From Glandiceps talaboti (lineage: Eukaryota > Hemichordata > Enteropneusta > Spengelidae): 64,000 nt of DNA. The stretch is from contig NC_135566.1 in NCBI RefSeq assembly GCF_964340395.1, positions 4,909,501 through 4,973,500 of the forward strand. The letters run 5' to 3'. Of this stretch, positions 1-9,800 are shown piece after piece. The number at the start of each line of letters is the position of its first letter. The stretch's first letter is position 1. The notes below the pieces were generated by a model. The model made no database searches and was not told the DNA's origin. It saw nothing but the letters and a program-made list of their open reading frames with translations. Both the position numbers and the translations under genes were made by a program.

Positions 1-1484
1 TAAAAGCCAAACATGACAATCTGTTATCTTTTATTAAAAAAAACTTCTTTTTTTTAGAAATGTAAATACCATATATTTCCTTTTAAATGTTTAGCAACCT
101 AACTATTTTAACTTGCATAAATTGAAGTCTCCTAAATACATCATATTCTTGTGCAGTGTAAACAGCTGATTTTTTTGTTCCGTGTAATATGCCTACAGCG
201 CTAACATTAGAATTTAAAAAGTCTGTATTTTTTTCACCAATTTTTAGGAGAGATTTTTCTGTATTTCATTCACAAGACGAGAACTCAACATTGAGAAGAC
301 GAATAGTTTTAGCTATGTTGTTCTGTTTTGTAGTACCCCTATGTGGTATGGATATTCTGTGTAAGAATTCAGTAACTTGTATGAGTTTCAACTTCTGGCA
401 GTACTTGTATTGTGTGTTTCTCTGTATATTTTGGACACTAAAAACTGTACTTTTGTTTGTGATGTCAAAGTTGTAAAACGTCAAAGTTCAAATATATAGA
501 CTGTCTGCAATATGTAAACAAATATTAATTCAACTCATTGCATTACATAATTTAGCTGCATTTGAATGTTGCCATGGTAATCTTTTATAGCTAATTGAAC
601 AATCTTTCAAGTTCTGAGAATACGTTTGCAAATTAGAAAATTTAGTCCACATTATTTTGAAGCAATATCTTTCAAAGGAACCGTGTTAAGTTCATGAATA
701 TTTGTGCCAAACAATTGCCAAGTGGTGTTACTGTAGTCACAGACAAGGAAGTCTATGCTGTAGTACACATCAATATACTTTAACAACTCATTTAAATAAG
801 CTATACATGGTCATTACAATGGACCCTAGCAGCCTGTCGACAAAGGTAGTAGAGCGCCCTCAACCACCTGTTGACAAGTCTGTTGCTAGACTTGAATGGT
901 CTTGGTGCCCTCACCAGCTTGATAAAGGTGTTGTGAAAGTCTATACTGTCGATTAAGCTGTTTTTCTAGCATTCTGACAAATTAGAACAGGGCATCGACT
1001 TACTTTAACAGCTATGGAAATATATACTCAGAGAACTGGAACACTGTTATGTATAGCAATGGCAGTATGAAGAGAGACTTATACCTCCATGGTATAGCTC
1101 ACCATAATATCAGCATTACTTTAATTGTAAATTAGTCAGTAAAAGAAGTCATGGACAGAAGCCTCCATATTTGAATCTGTCTAATTTCTAGTCCCTTTGT
1201 CTCACTTTGTATGCATGCTACTTTGTACAAATTATTTGAAATGTTTACATGGATTTGATTTTGTCAGTACTATTTAAATCGTGTTCGAATATTTTCAGAA
1301 ATTTTACCGAGTTGAGATTGAGTAGATTGCAAATTCTATAACTGAATGAAATATATGTACACTGGTATATACAATAGACCATAGAGGTAAAGTTACCAAT
1401 GGGTAATCGCACGCGAAGAAAGAAAATAATAATAGAGTCTTATCTTACATTCAAAGCTGGAGAATTATCCAAACACGATGCATG

Positions 1485-1747
1485 TTGGCCACTAGAGGGC
1501 ATCACTTATTGAAAAACTCTAATGTGAATGGACCTGATGCTGCACAAGGTGGCCACTAGAGGTCGTCACTATTGGAAAGGTCCATGTCACATGAATCTAC
1601 CATGTGAATGTTGGCCACAAGAGGGCATCATTTAATGGAAAGGTTTATTTCATATCAATCTGCTTGATGTATGTTGGCCTCTAGAGGGCATGGTTAATTA
1701 GAAAGGTCCATTTCATTTGAATGTACCTGATGACCTAAAGGGCATCA
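1485..1747 (+). repeat. Tandem array of CTCF-like motifs, period about 63 bp
   Basis: Five diverged units each carry a motif of the form TGGCCACTAGAGGGCATC. The clearest copies start near 1485, 1551, 1611 and 1674, and a degenerate copy starts near 1731. The spacers are also related, with GGAAAGGTCCAT-like and ATGAATCTACC-like segments, so this is a true tandem repeat. The repeated core fits the bilaterian CTCF binding consensus, all in the same orientation. That CTCF binds here is inference. Confidence 0.75.
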
Positions 1748-2180
1748 TTTATTTGGAAAGCTCCATTGTGTATGAATCTACCAAATACAGGATTATCTAG
1801 GACTACACATGTAGTGTGAAATTGATAGGTGAAATAATGGTTATTTTGAAACTGTTGGGAAAGGATAGGAGAAAGAAAATTGAGTGGTTCTCAAAACACT
1901 TCACAATTTGAACATTATGAGATACTAGAAATAACAGCAATATGGCATCTTATAATCTTTTCTATGTTTACTAGATACCAGGAGTATTTATCCGTAGAAC
2001 ACTGTGCCTTTTGTAAGATAGATGTTGTTTCTTCTGAATGTTTTCATATTTATATGTCAAAACCATAGATGTAAACAATTATGATATTTCAAATCATTGA
2101 TTTATTGATGTACAAAATCTTCCAAGTTTATAGAAATCATTATTTAATAGTTTGGTTTAAGATTGGTCTATTTAAATGTT

Positions 2181-3165
2181 AAAGAGGCACAAACTGAGTT
2201 TAAAAATATTTTTTATGATGGTGAAAATACTTAATAGGGAACTTGCAAACCGCCATGTTGAATGTTGCATCATGGGAAATGTGATAATAAATACTAATCA
2301 AATAGTATTGTAAACAATAATGTTACATTGTTTTTAATCACAAATGATCAATTCATAGTTGCCCTGATCATTGTGGGAGGTTTATTTTTATCGGTAACTC
2401 CTGATTGGGCATTACGATAACCACAGAAAATCCCATAGTCCTTTGCATCTGAGCATGCTCAGTCTGGATTGCAAGTTCCCTATTGTATAAAACCTTAATC
2501 ACTATCCTGGTATAGTGTTAATGTTGATGTATGTATTCTATGACAAATCAAAATCATCTTTGGCGTTACTAGCATGGTTGATAACATAATAGGGACTTCC
2601 TTGGCATTTTACTGTATTATTATGCATACTAAATTCTATCATGGAATTATTTATATGTAGGAACTACCAGGTTGAGTTCTGTCAATTAAGAGGTGGTGGT
2701 TGCACAATGTCACACATAAATGAACTTCCAACACTCCTTCCCCGAAGCAAATGTTCACAAGTGCGACATCGACACATTTATATATGATGTAAACCATGAT
2801 GAAAATTGTAGCAGTCACAACACTATGATCAATGCAATGTAAAATCATAGTAAACACATTAAAAACTAACCAGAGACCAAGCATTGCATATCACATTAGC
2901 AGTACATTTTAATCAACTTATCAACATCTCAGTAGTAAATACAGAACCTGTTATCATTGAAGGTGTGAAAGTTTTCTAAAATGAAGTCCAACAATCACAC
3001 TGATGCTAGAGCCCCTTCCCTCTTTGTTCATTGAGCTTGTGTGACATTGTGCAGTTGTCCCTAAGTATGGTTCAGTAAGAAGAATACTTTTTGTAACAGG
3101 TACCTTTTAATTTGCAGTAATATCTCTCAAAATGTAATTTATATACTCAGTTTGTGCCCCTGTAA
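2181..3165. mobile_element. TIR element containing a second TIR element
   Basis: An outer inverted repeat is seen as GGCACAAACTGAGT at about 2186-2199 and its complement within ACTCAGTTTGTGCCCC at about 3145-3160. Inside it, AATAGGGAACTTGCAA at about 2231 is matched by its exact complement near 2470-2485, marking a roughly 255-bp inner element. No transposase-like reading frame is seen, so both look non-autonomous. Confidence 0.55.
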
Positions 3166-3247
3166 TAACCCTTGTAGTAAATTTCTTCCTAGATTTCAAA
3201 CCTTTATGTGCCAATCATTATATGTACATGTATTTAAACAGGGAAGG

Positions 3248-3355
3248 TAGACTGTAAGATGCGTCTTGTCACTATGCCCTCACTGGCCAGCTCTATTGTG
3301 AAAGGGGTTGACCAATGTGTGAGGGCGCCCTCATCACGCTGTACCTTACAGACTA
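3248..3355. mobile_element. 108-bp Mutator-like MITE with perfect 9-bp target duplication
   Basis: The element starts TAGACTGTAAGAT and ends CTTACAGACTA, an imperfect inverted pair. It is flanked on both sides by the identical 9-mer CAGGGAAGG (3239-3247 and 3356-3364). The interior includes GTGAGGGCGCC. Nine-base duplications are typical of the Mutator superfamily. Related copies are at 37892-37985, 42513-42614, 48644-48736 and 53892-53987. Confidence 0.85.
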
Positions 3356-4378
3356 CAGGGAAGGATACCTTGTGAATTTTCTATGTCATGGAACTTCAGT
3401 GAATGTATTGTTAACTGCTTGTATTGCTATACAAATGCAGACATCAGACCATGGACAATGGAACCTGTTATAAACAGGGAAAGTAAACAACTAAATTGGA
3501 TTAATAATACTTGACACAGCATGTATTGGAAGTACAGAGAGACAAATCAAGTATTTAATACATTCCATCATTTGATAACAGTTTTATGGCCACTTTACAT
3601 AATAATAGTTCATGTTCACAAACAAATTTCCAGTTCCTGACAGAGGCTATAAAACTGTTATTATCAAACCATGGTGTGTATTACAATACAAGTCTCTGCT
3701 GTTGCAATATGCTGAGCCAGTTCATTTGTTTAATAATATCCAAATATGATAAAACATAGTAAATTCACAATGTATCCCTCATATTTTTTCAACAGAAATA
3801 TTACATAATCCAAATATATGTAATCATTGAGTCAAATCTAATCAGAAATGAAATCAATCGATGTAATCATTTATTATCAGTACTGTTTATTATAACAATT
3901 TTTCAAATCAATTTTTTATTTTCAAATCAAATCAATCTCAGGTAAAATGAAATCATATAGTATTTACTGATCATTTTTTGGATAATTTATTGAATCAGAA
4001 GAATCACAAATATGTATATTGACAAGAATAATTTTAAATTTTTTATCAGGAATTTTAGCAGATGTTGCTTGCCAATATGCTAATGTACTGTTTGAATTTT
4101 AAATGTACATGCATGTATCTGGTATTTATAGTGATGAGTTTTTTCTGTCTTTATTGGACTAATTTGAGTGTATTTCAAATGATAAACATATCGGATAGAT
4201 TATTAAATAAATGGGAAAGTGTGCTATGTGTAAATCAAGGTGCTAATGTGATTTTTAATCAGATACCAAAGACTAAGCCGTGATTTTCATCAGTCAGTTT
4301 CAAACAATTATTTATGTATGTTGTGGACAGTCTTAATAAATATTGAAGTACAGTACACCTGGTCTTATGTAATGTTGT

Positions 4379-5303
4379 TGAGTACACCTGACTGTGTGAT
4401 GATGTCATTACAGTATACCAGACTGTGTGTGATGTCATTATAGTATACCTGACTGTGTGTGATGTCATTACAGTATACCTGACTGTGTGATGATGTCATT
4501 ACAGTATACCTGACTGTGTGATGTCATTACAGTATACCTGACTGTGTGATGTCATTACAGTACACCTGACTGTGATGATGTCATTACAGTATACCTGACT
4601 GTGTGATGATGTCATTACAGTATACCTGACTGTGTGATGTCATTACAGTATACCTGACTGTGTGATGATGTCATTACAGTATACCTGACTGTGTGATGAT
4701 GTCATTACAGTACACCTGACTGTGTGATGTCATTACAGTATACCTGACTGTGTGATGATGTCATTACAGTATACCAGACTGTGTGATGATGTCATTACAG
4801 TATACCTGACTGTGTGATGATGTCATTACAGTATACCAGACTGTGTGATGATGTCATTACAGTATACCTGACTGAGTGTGATGTCATTACAGTACACCTG
4901 ACTGTGTGTGATGATGTCATTACAGTATACCTGACTGTGATGATGTCATTACAGTACCCCTGACTGTGTGATGATGTCATTACAGTATACCTGACTGTGT
5001 GATGATGTCATTACAGTATACCTGACTGTGTGATGATGTCATTACAGTATACCTGACTGTGTGATGTCATTATAGTATACCTGACTGTGTGTGATGTCAT
5101 TACAGTATACCTAACTGTGTGATGATGTCATTACAGTACACCTGACTGTGTGATGATGTCATTACAGTATACCTGACTGTGTGATGATGTCATTACAGTA
5201 CACCTAACTGTGTGATGATGTCATTACAGTACACCTGACTGTGTGATGCTGTCATTACAGTATACCTAACTGTGTGATGCTGTCATTACAGTACATCGGA
5301 CTG
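4379..5303 (+). repeat. 31-bp minisatellite, about 30 copies
   Basis: The unit is roughly CAGTATACCTGACTGTGTGA followed by TGATGTCATTA, with small length changes (28-33 bp) from variable TG and TGA runs. Each unit has a TGATGTCA, one base from the palindromic CRE/ATF site TGACGTCA. Open frames across this region are by-products of the repeat. Confidence 0.95.
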
Positions 5304-5875
5304 TATGCCAATATTAGTATAGTACTCTTTGTGTGGGTTTTAAATGATAAAAGTAACTAATCCTACAAAGGCAAACATTTCCGGGAAATCTTTGCTATTT
5401 CAAAAAATGTTTTAATTCTGAGAGTAAGAATTTTCATATATAACTATGAAGCTGGAATCCATGAACATTCAATCTTGTAATTGTAAGAGATTTTAATGGC
5501 CACTAGACAGCATGAAGTCAAACCATACTAATGAGTGTCACCCAGCAGTCATTCAATTATTCAAACATTCAGTGTATTTTAATGTTCTCTTCAAAGCATA
5601 TTCCAAATACACAATAGAATTATCTGACTTCTATGTCTAACAGCCAATTGAAAGGTATTTGTATTAGGTAATGACAATGATACTGTGCCATGACACCAAA
5701 TCTGCATTATTAGACAGTCGGTCAGTGGTTGGTTGGTTCATCAGATGGTCAGTGCAAAGTTATAATGAGAACTGGTAGTAAAGGTAGTCTATTTTACAGG
5801 TGTGATGAAAACTCCAAGAAAACCTGCTATAAGTAACCATAATACTACTCCTTCCATGCCTACCCCCATCTAAGG

Positions 5876-6026
5876 CGCTGTTACTTCCATATAAGGCATT
5901 GTTACTACCAAATATGGTGCTGTTACTTCCATATATGTGTGCTGTTACTTCCATATATGTGTGCTGTTACTTCCATATAAGGTGCTGTTACTTCCAAATA
6001 TGGTGCTGTTACTTCCATAATAGGCT
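5876..6026 (+). repeat. Short minisatellite, period about 22 bp
   Basis: About six copies of GCTGTTACTTCCATATAAGG, alternating with variants carrying ATATGTGT or AAATATGGT. Tandem structure is visible directly. Confidence 0.9.
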
Positions 6027-6449
6027 TGCTTGCATTGCATCCATTACGGGTCAGTTACCACACTTCCTTCTATACCAAACTCATTGTCATTTCTTCTATA
6101 TGGCGGAGTGTGTATTCAAAGTTCTGTCATTTTTGAACCAAAGTATAAGGTGAAAATGAACGATGATTTGAACCTCTGCCAACGTTTTGAACTATTTAGA
6201 AGTAATAAGAGATAGTGTAAAAAATGAATCAAGTTTATAAGCTATTTCTCCACACTATTTTCACGTGATCATAATTCTTGGTGAGGCATATCTGTCAGAA
6301 GATGCAGTCATGTGATCGTAATCTCTGGAAGTAGATTCCTGTGACATTTGCTAATGTATTCCAACAGTTGCGAAATTTAATTTTCTCTTCACTCTCTTTA
6401 CTTCTTCTTTAGCTGGTTACATATCATCTGAACATGATACATTTTATAT

Positions 6450-6786
6450 CTAGTGTGCTGCACACTCTTTATCCATATTATCCCTTTTGTTTTTCTTTTT
6501 CTTCTTCTTACAATTGTTTCCATGATGTGACTTTATCGTCTCATCAAACTTGGAATTGTCTTTGCTTTGTACATTGTTAAGTTCAATCTCCTCACTCCCT
6601 TCATGTTTGTGTTTTTTCTTTTTGTTGCGTTTGCGTTTCTGCGACATTTCACTTTGTCCATTGACTATTGTTTCACAGTGTCCCTTGGTTTTCTTACTTT
6701 CGTCGTACAAACTTTCTCTTTGCCCCATTTCAAAGACATCTGCCTGTGTCACTCTTGCTTCCAGTAATCGTTCATCCTCCCTGTCA
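6450..6786 (-). CDS. CUSTOS: CUSTOS last coding exon
   Basis: Acceptor TTTACAG|TGACAGG; stop codon at 6450-6452 on the minus strand. The frame reads SDREDERLLEARVTQADVFE, then two lysine clusters (KRKRNKKKKHKHE and CKKKKKKNKR) fitting a nuclear/nucleolar localisation tail, as in the human protein. Confidence 0.92.
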
Positions 6787-6837
6787 CTGTAAATCAAAGG
6801 AGTACTTCATATAGGCAAATTGTAGGGTGCAGTCAGA

Positions 6838-6887
<50 letters not shown>

Positions 6888-9800
6888 GGGGTGGTGACAC
6901 TTTGAGGAAAAACGATGGGTTTTAAATACTTTTAACTTTTCAATGGCTGTGTATTTGCTATTTATTATCTTCTTTACCAATGGATATCATATCAACTTGC
7001 TACTCAGGGTTCATGTGAACTTTGAAAAAAAAAGGTTCTCTTGAGCTGTGTACTTACCTGTCACTGCTACTACACTGTGCTATTTCCCTTTTCCTTGTTT
7101 TATTCCATTCCCTTTCCCAGTTCTGTGGATCACTGTGTGTAGTATTGGTCATGTCAGATGTTGAAAATAACATAAACCCTGTACATGTTGAGGAGAATAT
7201 GTAACTCTTAACTTTGCAATGAAATTTATGATGCTATCTCAAATTAGGTCAAGAATTCTAGATTTTTTCTTAGTTAAAGGGGAACTCTACTCCAGGAAAT
7301 AAAGGCATTCTCATAAACTATGGCTTCTGGGGAGTCATTTCATGATTTTACATCACCTATAATTACTTGTGATTTCAGAGAAATGTCAAGTTGATCCAGT
7401 GCCTTTATAGGGTATCTTTGCTATGGGCCATTGCATCATTGAGAGTCTGCAAAAATAATTACTCATTGTTAACAATGAATATTCATCCTGGGTGTTTTAC
7501 ACTGAAGTGAATAACCACATAGGCACTTAGGAGTCATGAATATTCAATGTTGAACCATGACTAATTATTTCTGCCAAGTAATAACTAAAATAGTATAAAT
7601 TGATTCCTACACTACAACATCGGATATAATGTCACCTTTTCTCATAGGTATTTTCCAATTTTGAGAACATCATACGTAATTGAGAATGCTTTATGGACTT
7701 TGGACTGTTACAAGCAGATTTTTTATTTCATGAATACTAGTACTTTTAATTGGAGGAATGAGGTGAATTACAACCAACCCAGAGTAAGTATTGAGTTTCA
7801 ATTAGGGGACACAATGGTTTTTTTTACATCTCACACAACAAATTCTGCAACATATTACACCATCAAAATACAGGCACTGATAGTGTGCATGCACATGAAC
7901 TTTCACATATTATCTCACTGTGAACACAAATAAACAGTTTTGTGTTTGATTCTTCCTTGTTTCATCTGACAGTGATGTTTATTTGTGTTCACAGTGAGAT
8001 AAAACTCATCACTTTATATGCTTGCATGTTATCAGTGTTTGTATTTTGTTTTATGTAATTAGTAAGAAAAATCCTTGTGTGAGACATCATGACACCTAGT
8101 TCAAACTCTATAGTCACTCTGGTTTGGTTGTACAATATGTATTTGTTAGGTTTCTTTTCATTATTTAAAGGAGGATGTCACATTACCTGTAGTACTATTG
8201 TTATCATTTATTTGTCTTTGTTTAGGCTTCTTTTTTCTCTTGTCTTCATCAGTAATTTCTATAATAGAACTATACAAACAATAATTAGAATCACAACAAA
8301 GAGATCGCAGTAAAAATGATGTCATCACTAGAAGTTTTCCTATGAACCCTGCAGGAATGATGTCATCACTAGAAGTTTTCCTATGAACCCTGCAGGAATG
8401 ATGTCATCACTAGAAGTTTTCCCAAAAACCCCTGCAGGAATGTCATCACTAGGTTTTCCCATAAACCCTTGCAGGAATGATGGCATCACTAGAAGTTTTC
8501 CCATAAACCTTTGCAGGAATGATGTCATCACTAGAGGTTTTCCCATACACCCTTGCAGAAAATTCACAAATTACTTCAATATGGCTTCTTCACAAGATTT
8601 CAGAGTTGACTATTAGTTACCAAGGTGTTACTTTATCACCTACAATCTTGTGTAAGTTGATAGCAATGATCGATACAAGAGTACTAAAGGTAGAAATAAG
8701 TCTGACTGGACTTTTCCTTTAAGTTGATAGTAGTAATCAATACAAGTGTACTAAAGGCAGAAATAAGTCTGACTGTCTATTGTTTGTCTGAGCACAATTA
8801 CCTGTCTAACACTGCTGCAAGTTTTTTGGCAACATGAACTTTGAACCCTTTGGTTGCCTGGATACTTCTGTAATCACCTGTCTCTTCCTCCTCATCATCT
8901 TGTCTTCTGTAATGAGAAATGATGGTCAAAAGTGTAAAGTGCTTATGGCTTTTTAGTTTCATTTATAATGGTGCGCTCAATGTCTGATCTTTCAGTCTAA
9001 ATGTGTTCCTAGTAGATTAACAATAAATGAATAAATTTATGTTGCTTTTCTATCTGAAATTTCTTCTGGAATACTTATCAAAAAAATTATTTTTCAGCAT
9101 TTCTTTATATTTTATAATAGTTTTTTTTTTCTATTCATAGTCTCAAACAAATCTGCCATTCAGATTATGTTTGTATAAGCCAGTAAACATAAATACATTA
9201 AAGGTACACACTAGCTGTAACAGCAGTATCATTTTTTAGATCAGACAAATACAGAACCGGTATATTCACTGAAAATTGTTAAAATACCAATAATTAGAAG
9301 ATGTACATATTGATTAGGAGTTGATTTTATCCATAATTAATATTTTAACATGTTGAAATCATGATTACATTGGGATGCTGAATTTAGGGTGTGGACCCAA
9401 AAATCAATTTCATTAGATTTATTGCACCGTATGTATATATACAGGTACACAAAAACTGTTTACTCACAGATGATGCAGTACTGTTCAGGATGTGTAATAT
9501 TTTGATTACGTCATTATATCTAACAGAGGGGTTTCAAGAAATGTTTCAGTTGCAGCTAGTGCAGCTCTAACAACCTTACATAGAATTGCTACCTGTCAAT
9601 ATTTAAAATTGGCCTTGGTGATTGCTATACATTATGTGTGTGTTATTACATGTATGGAAGTACACCAACCTTAGGCTTGGTTTTTGAGAATGTGAAGGCA
9701 TCTTGGAATTCTTGGGATCTGTAAATTATAGAAGATGTAAATCAGGTATTGGAACTGTGTGATAATAACAACTTCCTCTCAGTGATATGTAGGGGTGGCC

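Larger units (their letters stand above)
1..6449. other. Gene-poor region left of CUSTOS
   Basis: No exon with convincing splice sites and family similarity was found here on either strand. The longest open frame (189-476, plus) has no recognisable motif and could be chance or part of an untranslated region. The stretch holds a CTCF-like tandem array (1485-1747), nested TIR elements (about 2181-3165), a 108-bp TIR element with 9-bp target duplications (3248-3355), and two minisatellites (about 4379-5303 and 5876-6026). The CUSTOS 3' untranslated region must lie just left of 6450; an ATTAAA-like signal on the minus strand is at about 6377-6382. Confidence 0.6.

Noticed and set aside
189-476. 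95-residue open frame near the left edge
   Set aside because: Hydrophobic and cysteine-bearing but with no recognisable motif, splice context or similarity; likely chance in AT-rich DNA.
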